From positions 1,620,001 through 1,684,000 of the forward strand of contig NZ_CP048409.1 in assembly GCF_010448835.1 (NCBI RefSeq): a DNA stretch of 64,000 nt. The letters run 5' to 3'. A model generated the notes under the pieces. That model was not told the origin of the DNA, did no database searches, and saw nothing but the letters and a program-made list of their open reading frames with translations. This document shows, piece by piece, positions 28,150 to 38,015 of this stretch. The DNA is from Draconibacterium halophilum. GTDB taxonomy: Bacteria; Bacteroidota; Bacteroidia; Bacteroidales; Prolixibacteraceae. Within the stretch, counting starts at the first letter, position 1. The number at the start of each line of letters is the position of its first letter. Both the position numbers and the translations under genes were made by a program.

Positions 28150-29295
28150 ATGAGTAAAAGATTGATAGTATTAGCGATAATTGGCCTGTTTGTTTTCCAG
28201 GCATGTGAGAAGGATGAAGTTGATCCGGGAAATGGGGGAGGAGAAGAAACTCCAATAAGCTGGGCGGCGGCTGCCGACAGTAGCAGCTCGTCGTTTATCT
28301 ATTCATACTGGAATCCGGCAGCAGCATATTTTCATTACAATAACCTGAATAACACTGATTTTCACTACTGGCCGCAGGCTCATGCGCTGGATGTTGCCAT
28401 TGATGCCTACGAAAGAACAGGAGACAATTTTTACCTGACTACCATTGACGATTGGTACGAAGGTGTGAAAGCCAAAAACGGCAACACGTTTTTAAACGTT
28501 TTCTACGACGATATGGAATGGAATGCACTGGCCATGTTACGTGCATACAATGCAACCAACCAGGAGCGTTATAAAACCGCGGCTATTTCGGTGTGGGAAG
28601 ACATAAAAACCGGATGGAACAATAATGCCGGTGGTGGTATTTCGTGGAAAAAAGATCAGCCATACAGCAAAAACGCCTGTTCAAACGGACCGGCCTCTAT
28701 TTTGGCTGCACGACTTTATCAGAAGTTTGGCAATGAGGAGGATAAAGAATGGGCGCTAAAAATTTACGACTGGGAAAAGGAATATCTTTTTAATCCTGCC
28801 AACGGAGCAGTTTATGATAATATTGACAGTCGTACCGGAAATATTCAAAAAGCCTGGATTTTTACCTATAACCAGGGAACATTTTTGGGTTCGGCCCTCG
28901 AATTATATAACATTACGGGCGAGAAAAGTTATTTAAACGATGCGCAAAAAGCCGCCGACTATACACTGAATACTTTGGTAAATGGCAGCGACCGACTGTT
29001 AAAAGATGAAGGTGCCGGCGATGGTGGTTTGTTCAAAGGAATATTTGTGCGTTATTTTACACAACTCATTCTTCATCCCGATTTATCAGATGGTACCCGG
29101 AACCGCTACCTGCAATTTCTGAAATACAATGCAGAAAAACTGTGGCAGGAAGGAACCGATAAAAATAAATTGCTTTACGGAACATATTGGAAAAACAAAC
29201 CGGGAAGCACCAGCGATTTAACAACGCAAACCAGTGGAGCCATGTTAATTGAGGCCGCCGCTTTATTGGAAGCCGAAGGACTGATTAACCCTTAA
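28150..29295 (+). CDS. GH76-family endo-alpha-1,6-mannanase lipoprotein
   Basis: 381 aa. Lipobox VFQAC (Cys19) then EKDEVD, indicating an outer-membrane and probably surface-exposed lipoprotein. A single GH76 (alpha/alpha)6 domain fills about 45-375. The catalytic Asp pair Asp120-Asp121 is in NVFYDDMEWNALA, and YSKNACSNGPASILAARLY and FTYNQGTFLGSALELY are further GH76 signatures. Cleaves internal alpha-1,6-mannosyl bonds of the mannan backbone. As a cell-anchored enzyme beside susCDE it likely generates the oligosaccharides imported by this system. Confidence 0.93.
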   Translation: MSKRLIVLAIIGLFVFQACEKDEVDPGNGGGEETPISWAAAADSSSSSFIYSYWNPAAAYFHYNNLNNTDFHYWPQAHALDVAIDAYERTGDNFYLTTIDDWYEGVKAKNGNTFLNVFYDDMEWNALAMLRAYNATNQERYKTAAISVWEDIKTGWNNNAGGGISWKKDQPYSKNACSNGPASILAARLYQKFGNEEDKEWALKIYDWEKEYLFNPANGAVYDNIDSRTGNIQKAWIFTYNQGTFLGSALELYNITGEKSYLNDAQKAADYTLNTLVNGSDRLLKDEGAGDGGLFKGIFVRYFTQLILHPDLSDGTRNRYLQFLKYNAEKLWQEGTDKNKLLYGTYWKNKPGSTSDLTTQTSGAMLIEAAALLEAEGLINP

Positions 29296-29330
29296 TCGGA
29301 TCTTATTTGATTAAAAGAATAACAAAGCAA

Positions 29331-31718
29331 ATGATACGATCGGTATTTATTGGAGTAGCGTTTCTGGTATTGGTTTTATGTTCGGTGCATGCGAAAGGAC
29401 AATCCTATGTGCTGAAATTCAATACCTCTGAACCCGAAAGTTATATCGATTGCGGAAATTTTGATGAATATGTTTCCGGTGATTTTACCATCGAAACACG
29501 GATGTATATAGACAGTTGGGCCGGAAACTACATACTTGCCGATGAATCGTGGAACGCTGCTTCCGGTTCTGTTGGTTTTGCATTTCGGTTTAATTCAAAC
29601 GGAAACGTAGAAGTAAATGTGGGAACCGGAGAATGGGAAGCCGTTACAAGTTCCGGAAACCAACTCGAAACAGGCAAATGGCAACATGTTGCCGTTTCTG
29701 TGAGTACCAACAATGAGGTGAAAATTTTTATAGATGGTATATTGGTTGGCAACGGAACCCTGAGTAAACCAATGATTGCATCGGGAACCCACGTTTTTAT
29801 GGGCGAAGGTTCTGCGTGGAAAAACCGCCGTTTGGATGGGAAATTATCCGATTTCAGAATTTGGAATACAGCTCGAACTGCAGAAGAAATTAACTTAAAT
29901 AAAGACATTCAACTCAACGGCAACGAAGATGGCCTGGTAGCCAACTGGCTGTTGAACGAAGGACAAGGCGATTCTATAATTGATCTCACCTCGCAGCATA
30001 ATCTGAAAAGAGGAGCAGGGACAGAATGGACGCAAAAAGACAATATTCTCGTTAACGGAAGTCTGAAAATTTTGGACAGTGGAAAAGACTCGGTGTTGTT
30101 AAGTGTTGCCGGCGAGGATATTACCGATTGGAGCGTGACTGCAGCCCAAATCCCAGGCGAGTTTTTATTCCGGAAAGTTGACGACCAATCTGCATACCTA
30201 GTTTATTATGCAGAAACTTCAAGCTATCAAAACGATACAATTTCAATAAAAGCTACAACTGTAAATGCTGCTGATATTGAAGCGCAGGTGGCTGTTGATT
30301 TATACGATAATAAATACCAGTACTTTGGTGAAAAATTACTGGATCAGATACAACACGAGTTTTACAACAAAAGCAATGGTTTGTATGCTGAAGCGATTGA
30401 TGAATCATCAAATTTTAAACAAGCAAGCAGTTTTGTTTGGCCGGCTTCGCATATGTTACGGGCATTAACAAATGCCTGGAAATTAAATCCTGAAAAATAC
30501 GAAAATCTTCTGTTTAACTACCTGTCGGCTATCGACACGTACAAAGTTACAACAGCGGGAAGAACCGGTTATGCTGTTCTTCCGGGAAATACAGGAAACC
30601 GTTTTTACGATGACAACGGACAGCTGATGATGCCGTTCAGTATGATTTATGATCAGGCGCAAGATGCTACCGCTCTTGAAAATCTGAAAGTGGCCTACGA
30701 GTTTAACAACGAAATTCGCGACAGCCGCTACGCCATTCCGCAGCACGAAGATCAACTTGGCTTTGGAATGTTATTTTCCATGTCGGTTAATTACACCAGT
30801 TACGCCGCTGCCAAATTGTATCATTACACAGACGAAACCCGATACCTAAACGAAGCATTGACTTATTACGAGTTGGAGAATAATTTTGAGGTAAAGATTA
30901 AAGATTCGAACACAAAACTGTTTAACCAGGCCAGTTATTACCAAAACGGCAGCTGGTCGCTGAATGGTACAGTTAACGGAAATCAGGCCTGGGGAGGAGG
31001 TTATCGGGCCTACCAAACCACGGTTGTTATTCAAAATGCAATTCTTTTGTATCAGTTAACAAACGAACAAAAATACCTTGATGATGCCAACGAAATGATG
31101 AACAGTTGTATCGATCGTTGGTATAAACCGGGGCAAGGCTTAAGCGAGATTTCTTTCTGGGGTGGCGATGATATGATAGATGCTTTGTTGGATATGTACC
31201 GGGAAACGGCGGATGATAGATTTTATACCATTGCGGCCGATATTATGGATTTTCTAAGTGCCTACAACAGAGATAAGCGTGGTTACTACGCAAGTAGCTA
31301 TAACGATGTGGATGGAAAATGGAATCTGAACAGAATAAACGAAAATCCTTCAGAAATCGGTATGATGGGGCAGGCTGCTGCCGCTTCATCGTTTTTAAAT
31401 GTTGCTTACAGCACTTTGAATCCGGTTACTGATGTAGACGAAATTGAAATTTCCGAAAAAAGACAAATGCTAACTATATTTCCCAACCCGGTTTTGGCGG
31501 GCGAGGAAATCAGCATTCATTTGCCGGAAAAAACAGAGACCGAATGTGATCTGTATTTTTATAACCAGTCGGGGCAGTTACTGCAAAAGCACAATTCTAT
31601 AGAGCTAAGCGATGGAGGCAAAGTTTATTTTCGTCCGGATGTAAGCACTCCGGGAGTGTATTTTGTTAAGCTTATTTCGGGGGAGAATACGTACACCACA
31701 AAAATATTAATACACTAA
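29331..31718 (+). CDS. LamG-GH76-like secreted protein with T9SS sorting domain
   Basis: About 795 aa from the ATG at 29331; the frame opens at a TTG eight codons earlier. Order: signal peptide ending near AKGQS; LamG/concanavalin-like domain (about 24-225, DFTIETRMYI, GKWQHVAVSV, KLSDFRIWNTART); a linker; a divergent GH76-like (alpha/alpha)6 domain (about 325-685); T9SS type A sorting domain in the last 80 residues (IFPNPV to TKILIH). The catalytic Asp pair seems kept in NRFYDDNGQ (about 427-428), but surrounding sequence departs from the other two GH76 proteins. Follows the GH76 lipoprotein by 35 bp. Likely an exported mannan-active enzyme; exact specificity uncertain. Confidence 0.82.
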   Translation: MIRSVFIGVAFLVLVLCSVHAKGQSYVLKFNTSEPESYIDCGNFDEYVSGDFTIETRMYIDSWAGNYILADESWNAASGSVGFAFRFNSNGNVEVNVGTGEWEAVTSSGNQLETGKWQHVAVSVSTNNEVKIFIDGILVGNGTLSKPMIASGTHVFMGEGSAWKNRRLDGKLSDFRIWNTARTAEEINLNKDIQLNGNEDGLVANWLLNEGQGDSIIDLTSQHNLKRGAGTEWTQKDNILVNGSLKILDSGKDSVLLSVAGEDITDWSVTAAQIPGEFLFRKVDDQSAYLVYYAETSSYQNDTISIKATTVNAADIEAQVAVDLYDNKYQYFGEKLLDQIQHEFYNKSNGLYAEAIDESSNFKQASSFVWPASHMLRALTNAWKLNPEKYENLLFNYLSAIDTYKVTTAGRTGYAVLPGNTGNRFYDDNGQLMMPFSMIYDQAQDATALENLKVAYEFNNEIRDSRYAIPQHEDQLGFGMLFSMSVNYTSYAAAKLYHYTDETRYLNEALTYYELENNFEVKIKDSNTKLFNQASYYQNGSWSLNGTVNGNQAWGGGYRAYQTTVVIQNAILLYQLTNEQKYLDDANEMMNSCIDRWYKPGQGLSEISFWGGDDMIDALLDMYRETADDRFYTIAADIMDFLSAYNRDKRGYYASSYNDVDGKWNLNRINENPSEIGMMGQAAAASSFLNVAYSTLNPVTDVDEIEISEKRQMLTIFPNPVLAGEEISIHLPEKTETECDLYFYNQSGQLLQKHNSIELSDGGKVYFRPDVSTPGVYFVKLISGENTYTTKILIH

Positions 31719-31756
31719 ATTAGAAATACATAATTTCATATTTGAACCAACTAAAA

Positions 31757-33925
31757 ATGATACGAACAATTCTACTAATTACATTTATTTTTGCAATGGT
31801 TGGCTGCCATACGGCAAGTAACCATTCCAGTCCAAATAATCCTGAAAAGCTTACCCAATATGTGAATACGTTTCTGGGTACTGCCCCTTTGCAAGACAGC
31901 ATCGACTGTGGTTACAATCCGCCAAAAGACTGGCGTGTGTGGGCCGGATTAACTTATCCGGGTACTTCGTTGCCAAATGCCATGGTGCAATTGAGCCCAA
32001 TTACCGAATGGCACAGCGGAGCCGGTTACGAGTACGAAGACGATGTTATTTTAGCTTTTACACACACCAACAAAGGCCACTGGAATTTGTGTCACATACC
32101 GGTACTTCCGGTTACTGACGGTTATACCGCAAATGATTTTGGATCAAAATTCAGCCACGAAAACGAATCGGCTGAACCGGGTTATTACCAGGTGAAACTC
32201 GATCGATACGGAATTAACGTGGAGCTTACAAGCACCTTGCACTGCGGTTATCATAAGTACGAATATCCAAAAGGTAAACCGCAAAACATGATTTTGAACC
32301 TGTCGAAATCGAACGAACGGGTGCGCGATTGGAATATTGAACAGGAAGGCACCAATGTTATTAAAGGATTTCAGCAAACAGGCGAAAAAATATATTTCTA
32401 TGCCGAAACCAACCGGACCATAGTAAACCTTGAAACAACCGGCGACGGACGAGATGAAGTCGCCGTTGTTTCTTTTAACGAAGCGGAATCGGACGAACCG
32501 CTGGAGCTTAAACTGGCGCTTTCGTTTGTAAGCATCGAAAATGCGAAGCAGAATCTGGAAGCCGAGATAGCGGGGAAAAGTTTTGAAGGAGTGAAGACTG
32601 AAGCTTCGCAAACCTGGGAAAATTTGCTTGCAAAAATTAAAGTTGAAGGCGGTACCGAAAAAGAAAAGGAGTTGTTTTATTCCTCGTTGTACCGTTCGTT
32701 TTTGTGGCCTGCATTGCGCAGTGATGTAAACGGCGATTTTACAGATGCAACCGGGAAAATTGTAAATAAAGGATTTCGTTACTACACCAATCCTTCGCTT
32801 TGGGATACCTACCGCAACAAACTGGTTTTGCTCGGAATGCTTTCGCCCGATGTAACTGCCGATGTTATTCAGTCGTTGATTGATAAAGGCGAAAAAACAG
32901 GTTTTATGCCTACCTTTTTTCACGGCGATCATGCAGCACCCTTTATCTCCGGTTCGTACCTGCGCGGAATTCAGGACTATGATATTGAAAGCGCTTACCA
33001 GCTGTTGCTGAACAATGCAACAAAAGAAGGAGGTACACGTCCGCATATTGCCGAGTATATCGAAAAAGGATACATTTCGACTCCTGAAGTTCAAAATCCA
33101 CACGTGGAATCGAAAGCCAAAGCCGGTGTGACCAAAACGCTGGAGTTTGCTTACGACGATTATGCCGTGGCACTTCTCGCAAAAGAACTGAATAAAACTG
33201 ATGATTATGAGATGCTGATGAAGCGTACTTCAAATTACAAAAACCTCTTTGATCCGTCAACCGGGTTAATGCGCGGACGCCTTGAAAATGGTGATTGGGT
33301 ATCGGACTTTAACGCAGAATACCCGTATTACGAATACATGTACCGCGAGGCCAACGCCTGGCAGTCGTCGTTTTTTGCACCACACGATACCAAAGGTTTG
33401 ATTGACTTGTACAAAAGTGAGGCGGAATTCGAGGAAAAGCTGGATTCGTTGTTTTCAATTCCATGGAACAGTTCGCACATTGCCCGCAACGTTTCGTCTT
33501 TTATCGGCCAGTATTGCCACGGAAACCAGCCCGATCACAGTTTCCCATATTTGTACACTTTTATCGGAAAGCAGGAAAAATCGCAGATGTACCTCGATAG
33601 TATTATGAACCGTTTTTACGGAATGGGCGAGTGGGGGAATGCGCTTTGCGGAATGGATGATGCAGGAGAAATGTCGGCATGGTATGTATTTGCGGCCATA
33701 GGAATTTATCCTTACTCACCGGCCGATGCAGAATACATTGTTTCGGTTCCGATTTTTGATTCTGTGAAACTGGATTTGGGCGAAGAATCACAAGTTACCA
33801 TTACAAAAAAGAATGGGGGGAGAAAGATTAATGATATTACCATTGACGGAAACCAGCTTGACGGGTACTTTGTGTCGTACGATCAACTGAAAACCGGCAA
33901 TGAATTAATTATTTTAGCCGAATAA
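31757..33925 (+). CDS. GH92-family alpha-mannosidase lipoprotein
   Basis: 722 aa from the ATG at 31757; a TTG five codons upstream also opens the frame. Signal peptide with lipobox AMVGC (Cys17). GH92 marks: TFLGTAP and GLTYPGTSLPNAMVQLSP near the N-terminus, REANAWQSSFFAPHD carrying the putative general acid Glu531 (most relatives read EGNAWQ), HGNQPDHSFPYLY (GNQP at 589-592), and GMDDAGEMSAWYVFAAIGIYP with the acidic pair 634-635. Removes alpha-linked mannose from side chains or oligosaccharides. As in the first GH92 the usual GNEP reads GNQP. It lies between GH76 and GH125 genes in the same operon. Confidence 0.93.
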   Translation: MIRTILLITFIFAMVGCHTASNHSSPNNPEKLTQYVNTFLGTAPLQDSIDCGYNPPKDWRVWAGLTYPGTSLPNAMVQLSPITEWHSGAGYEYEDDVILAFTHTNKGHWNLCHIPVLPVTDGYTANDFGSKFSHENESAEPGYYQVKLDRYGINVELTSTLHCGYHKYEYPKGKPQNMILNLSKSNERVRDWNIEQEGTNVIKGFQQTGEKIYFYAETNRTIVNLETTGDGRDEVAVVSFNEAESDEPLELKLALSFVSIENAKQNLEAEIAGKSFEGVKTEASQTWENLLAKIKVEGGTEKEKELFYSSLYRSFLWPALRSDVNGDFTDATGKIVNKGFRYYTNPSLWDTYRNKLVLLGMLSPDVTADVIQSLIDKGEKTGFMPTFFHGDHAAPFISGSYLRGIQDYDIESAYQLLLNNATKEGGTRPHIAEYIEKGYISTPEVQNPHVESKAKAGVTKTLEFAYDDYAVALLAKELNKTDDYEMLMKRTSNYKNLFDPSTGLMRGRLENGDWVSDFNAEYPYYEYMYREANAWQSSFFAPHDTKGLIDLYKSEAEFEEKLDSLFSIPWNSSHIARNVSSFIGQYCHGNQPDHSFPYLYTFIGKQEKSQMYLDSIMNRFYGMGEWGNALCGMDDAGEMSAWYVFAAIGIYPYSPADAEYIVSVPIFDSVKLDLGEESQVTITKKNGGRKINDITIDGNQLDGYFVSYDQLKTGNELIILAE

Positions 33926-33959
33926 GATAAACATCGAAATAGTTATAAAACCAATAATA

Positions 33960-35396
33960 ATGAATTCAAGAAGAGATTTTTTAAAAGCAGGAGCATTAAC
34001 AGTTGCCGGAATAGGAATTGCCGGAAGTTCATCGGTTTGGGCCGCAACAGGTAGAAAAAACTATGTAAGCAATCGTCCGGCAGCCGGCGAACGTAATTTT
34101 GTATCGAAAGCAGTGGAAGAAACAATTGCAGCAGCAAAAGCAAAAATTAAAGATCCGAAACTGGCCTGGATGTTCGAAAACTGTTTTCCAAACACTTTGG
34201 ACACAACGGTAGAGCATGGTACGCTGAATGGTAAACCCGATACCTTTGTAATTACAGGTGATATTCACGCTATGTGGTTGCGTGATTCTACTGCTCAGGT
34301 TTGGCCTTATATGCCACTTGCCAATCAGGATGAAAAATTGAAAACCTTGCTGGCCGGTGTAGTTCATCGTCAAACGCAATGTGTTTTGCTCGATCGTTAT
34401 GCCAACGCTTTCAACAAAACAAAGGAAGAAGAAGTGCACTGGATGAGCGATATGACCGATATGAAACCCGGTTTACACGAACGCAAATGGGAAATTGATT
34501 CGTTGTGTTATACCGTTCGTTTGGCCTACAATTACTGGCTTACTACCGGCGACAAGAGTGTTTTTGATGCCGACTGGCAAAAAGCAGCAGCTTTAATCAT
34601 AAAAACCTTTAAGGAACAACAGCGCAAAGATGGCCTGGGACCTTATAAATTTCAGCGCGAAACGCCTCAGCAATTAGATACAGTTGCTAATCATGGTTAT
34701 GGCCGCCCGTTAAAACCGGTGGGATTAATTAACTCAACTTTCCGTCCTTCAGATGATGCAACTACTTATGGTTTCCTGATTCCTTCAAATATTTTTGCAG
34801 TTGTATCATTGAAACAAATGGCTGAGATTAGCAATGAAATTACAGGTGATAAGGCATTTGCAAAAGAATGTTTGGCTTTATCAAAAGAAGTGGATGCGGC
34901 AATTAAGGAATATGCCATTGTAGAGCATAAAAAATACGGAAAAGTTTATGCTTTTGAGGTAGATGGTTTTGGTAATCATACGTTTATGGACGATGCTAAT
35001 GTGCCAAGTTTGCTGGCTTTGCCTTACCTCGGCCTGGTTGATAAAGACGATGAAATTTACCAGAACACACGCAAACTGGTTTGGAGCCAGGACAATCCAT
35101 ATTTCTTTAAAGGAAAAGCAGCCGAAGGAATTGGCGGGCCTCACGTAGGTTACGACATGGTTTGGCCGATGAGTATTATTATGCGTGCTATGACGAGCTC
35201 GGATGATAAAGAGATAAGCTGGTGTATTAAAACACTGCGCGATACGGATGCCGATACCGGTTTTATGCACGAAACTTTCCATAAAGACGATCCTGCAAAC
35301 TTCACCCGTTCGTGGTTTGCGTGGGCAAATACTTTGTTTGGCGAGCTTGTTTTAAAATTGGTGAATGAAGGGAAAGAAAATCTGTTGGAGGTTTAA
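33960..35396 (+). CDS. GH125-family exo-alpha-1,6-mannosidase, Tat-exported
   Basis: 478 aa. The N-terminus NSRRDFLKAGALTVAG is a twin-arginine signal, so it is exported folded. GH125 (formerly DUF1237) signatures: GDIHAMWLRDSTAQVWPY (about 100-117), KWEIDSLCY with putative acid Asp180, and GFMHETFHKDDP with putative base Glu438. The family comprises inverting exo-alpha-1,6-mannosidases, which would finish debranched alpha-1,6-mannan oligosaccharides in the periplasm. It follows the GH92 gene by 34 bp, a classic pairing: GH92 strips branches, GH125 shortens the backbone fragment. Confidence 0.94.
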   Translation: MNSRRDFLKAGALTVAGIGIAGSSSVWAATGRKNYVSNRPAAGERNFVSKAVEETIAAAKAKIKDPKLAWMFENCFPNTLDTTVEHGTLNGKPDTFVITGDIHAMWLRDSTAQVWPYMPLANQDEKLKTLLAGVVHRQTQCVLLDRYANAFNKTKEEEVHWMSDMTDMKPGLHERKWEIDSLCYTVRLAYNYWLTTGDKSVFDADWQKAAALIIKTFKEQQRKDGLGPYKFQRETPQQLDTVANHGYGRPLKPVGLINSTFRPSDDATTYGFLIPSNIFAVVSLKQMAEISNEITGDKAFAKECLALSKEVDAAIKEYAIVEHKKYGKVYAFEVDGFGNHTFMDDANVPSLLALPYLGLVDKDDEIYQNTRKLVWSQDNPYFFKGKAAEGIGGPHVGYDMVWPMSIIMRAMTSSDDKEISWCIKTLRDTDADTGFMHETFHKDDPANFTRSWFAWANTLFGELVLKLVNEGKENLLEV

Positions 35397-35438
35397 ACTC
35401 TATCAATTAATACATTAAAAAAACTTAGACCAACCAAA

Positions 35439-37955
35439 ATGAAGTTAAGAAACAACCTGATTTTTAAACAGTTCGTTCTTATGGCTTTTGTGGGAATAGT
35501 ATTGTTTTCCTGCAGCCAACAATCAACAATACAAATAGAAGAAGCGGGGCTGGAGTTTCGTGCTCCCGCTTACCCATTAATCACCATCGACCCGTATACC
35601 AGTGCATGGTCAATGTCGGATAATTTATTCGATACACCAGTAAAACACTGGACCGGCAGAAACCATTCGCTAATTGGCGCGGTTCGTGTCGACGGTGAAA
35701 CGTATCGTTTCCTTGGCAAAGAAGAAATTCCATTGGAGCCGGTTGTTGCCAATGCCAAGTTTGAAGCCTGGGAAGGAAAATACCTAACGCAGAAGCCTGC
35801 ATCTGGCTGGGAAAAACCAGAATTTAAAGCTACCTCGTGGAAAAGCGGAAAGGCAGCTTTTGGTACGCCAGGTATGAGTGAAACAGCTACTCCATGGGAA
35901 ACCGAGCATATTTGGGTACGACGCCAATTTACAATGCCCGAAGTTAGCGAAGCAAGCGATCTGTTTCTGGTGTATTCGCACGACGATGATTTTGAATTAT
36001 ACCTAAACGGGAAAAAAATTGTAAATACCGGCAACCGTGCAAAAAGCGGTGTTATATTAAAGCTGGATAGGAACCTGCTAAACATTGGTGGCGAAAACTC
36101 CATTGCAGCGCATTGCTGGGATCGTGGTGGTTTGGCTTATGTCGATTTTGGAATTTTCAAAGAGAGCGATGCAAAACCTGTTTTTACCCAAACTGCGGTT
36201 CAAAACAGTGTGAAAATTACCGCCACACAAACCAAGTACGATTTTACTTGTGGCCCGGTAGATTTGCGCGTGGAGTTTGTTTCACCGTTGCTGATGGACG
36301 ATCTTGATCTGCTTTCACGACCGGTAAACTACATCAATTACGAAGCGGTTTCAACCGACGGGGAATCGCATGAAGTGGAAGTTTATTTCGAAGTTACTCC
36401 TGAGTGGGCGGTAAACGAATTAAGTCAGGAAGTAGAAGTTGCAAGTGGAAAAACGGGAAATATTAGTTTCTTAAAAACAGGAACTACCGAACAACCTGTT
36501 CTGGAAAAGAAAGGTGATAATATCCGCATCGACTGGGGGTATTTTTATCTGGCATCGCCGGAAACTGAAAACAAAACACTGGCAATTGGCGATTTTGCCG
36601 GAATGAAAAAAGCTTTTGTTGAAAGTGGAAAAGTGAATGCAGGACAGGATAAAACTACTGCTGTATTGTCGAAATCAATGCCGGCAATGGCTTGTACTGA
36701 TGCCATTGGCGAGGTTTCAGCAAAACCTGCAAAAGGATACATAATGCTGGCATACGACGATATTGAGTCGATCCAGTATTTTGGCGATAACTTGAAAGCC
36801 TGGTGGACAAAAGATGGTCAGGTAAGTTTTGATGCGGTGCTAACTTCTGCGGCAAACGATTACCAAAATATTATGGAGCGTTGCGATGCCGCTGATAAAG
36901 CAATTTACGAGGACGCTTTGGCTGCAGGTGGCGAAAACTATGCACGTTTGTGTTTGCTGGCTTATCGTCAGTCGATTGCAGCACACAAACTGGTAAAAGA
37001 CACCCAAGGAAACATTCTTTTCCTTTCGAAAGAAAACTTCAGTAACGGTTCAATTGGTACTGTTGACGTAACTTATCCGTCGGCTCCATTATTCCTGAAA
37101 TACAATCCCGAGTTGTTAAAAGGAATGCTGAACCCGATTTTCTACTACTCAGAAAGCGGAAAATGGACCAAGCCTTTTGCGGCGCACGATGTGGGTACTT
37201 ATCCCTTAGCCAACGGACAAACATATGGTGGCGATATGCCGGTTGAAGAATGTGGGAATATGCTGATCCTGACAGCGGCTATTGCCGATGTGGAAGGAAA
37301 TGCCGATTACGCAAATGAGCACTGGGAGGTGCTTACTGTGTGGGCCAATTACCTGATGGAAAACGGACTTGATCCGGAGAATCAATTGTGTACCGACGAT
37401 TTTGCCGGTCACTTTGCACACAATGTAAACCTTTCGGCAAAAGCAATTATGGGAATTGCCAGTTACGGAAAATTGGCCGAAATGTTGGGTAAAACAGATG
37501 TGGCCGAAAAATATACTTCTGAAGCAAAAAGTATGGCGCAGGAATGGATGAAGATGGCCGATGATGGCGATCACTATCGTTTAACCTTTGATAAACCGGG
37601 AACCTGGAGCCAGAAATACAACATTGTTTGGGACAAACTGCTTGGTCTTGGAATTTTCCCGTCGGAAGTGGCACAAACCGAAATTGCCTATTACCTGACT
37701 AAACAGAACACCTACGGCTTACCGCTGGATAACCGTAGAACGTATACCAAATCAGACTGGATTGTATGGACAGCCACTTTAGCCGACGATACCGAAACTT
37801 TCCAGAAATTTATCGATCCGGTTTACGCTTTTGTTACTGAAACACCTGACCGTGTTCCAATGACCGACTGGTACGAAACACCCGATGCAAAACAGGTCGG
37901 CTTTCAGGCACGTTCGGTTGTTGGTGGATATTTTATTAAGATGTTGGAGGAATAA
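35439..37955 (+). CDS. DUF4964/DUF5127/DUF4965 'glutaminase-like' lipoprotein
   Basis: 838 aa. Lipobox LFSC (Cys25) then SQQS. Domain order matches the family named after fungal glutaminase GtaA: DUF4964 near 40-115 (PAYPLITIDPYTSAWSMSD), DUF5127 over about 120-480 (KITATQTKYDFTCGPVDLRVEFVSPLLMDD), and DUF4965/DUF1793 over about 480-835 (RQSIAAHKLV, AAHDVGTYPLANGQTYG, MPVEECGNMLIL). The C-terminal part looks like an (alpha/alpha)6 barrel of the sort found in glycosidases. It ends an operon of mannan enzymes, 42 bp after GH125, so a glycosidase role seems at least as likely as glutaminase. No activity can be assigned from sequence. Confidence 0.85.
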   Translation: MKLRNNLIFKQFVLMAFVGIVLFSCSQQSTIQIEEAGLEFRAPAYPLITIDPYTSAWSMSDNLFDTPVKHWTGRNHSLIGAVRVDGETYRFLGKEEIPLEPVVANAKFEAWEGKYLTQKPASGWEKPEFKATSWKSGKAAFGTPGMSETATPWETEHIWVRRQFTMPEVSEASDLFLVYSHDDDFELYLNGKKIVNTGNRAKSGVILKLDRNLLNIGGENSIAAHCWDRGGLAYVDFGIFKESDAKPVFTQTAVQNSVKITATQTKYDFTCGPVDLRVEFVSPLLMDDLDLLSRPVNYINYEAVSTDGESHEVEVYFEVTPEWAVNELSQEVEVASGKTGNISFLKTGTTEQPVLEKKGDNIRIDWGYFYLASPETENKTLAIGDFAGMKKAFVESGKVNAGQDKTTAVLSKSMPAMACTDAIGEVSAKPAKGYIMLAYDDIESIQYFGDNLKAWWTKDGQVSFDAVLTSAANDYQNIMERCDAADKAIYEDALAAGGENYARLCLLAYRQSIAAHKLVKDTQGNILFLSKENFSNGSIGTVDVTYPSAPLFLKYNPELLKGMLNPIFYYSESGKWTKPFAAHDVGTYPLANGQTYGGDMPVEECGNMLILTAAIADVEGNADYANEHWEVLTVWANYLMENGLDPENQLCTDDFAGHFAHNVNLSAKAIMGIASYGKLAEMLGKTDVAEKYTSEAKSMAQEWMKMADDGDHYRLTFDKPGTWSQKYNIVWDKLLGLGIFPSEVAQTEIAYYLTKQNTYGLPLDNRRTYTKSDWIVWTATLADDTETFQKFIDPVYAFVTETPDRVPMTDWYETPDAKQVGFQARSVVGGYFIKMLEE

Positions 37956-38015
37956 TAAAAAATTAGTTGAAGACTGGGGCGACTCTTTGATTCTGTTTAA
38001 AATAATCCGCAACTC

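Noticed and set aside
32144..33103. Long antisense open frame (319 codons, minus strand) inside the second GH92 gene
   Set aside because: It is fully covered by a clear GH92 coding sequence on the other strand, shows no domain-like pattern, and is rich in Cys/Phe/Arg as shadow frames often are.
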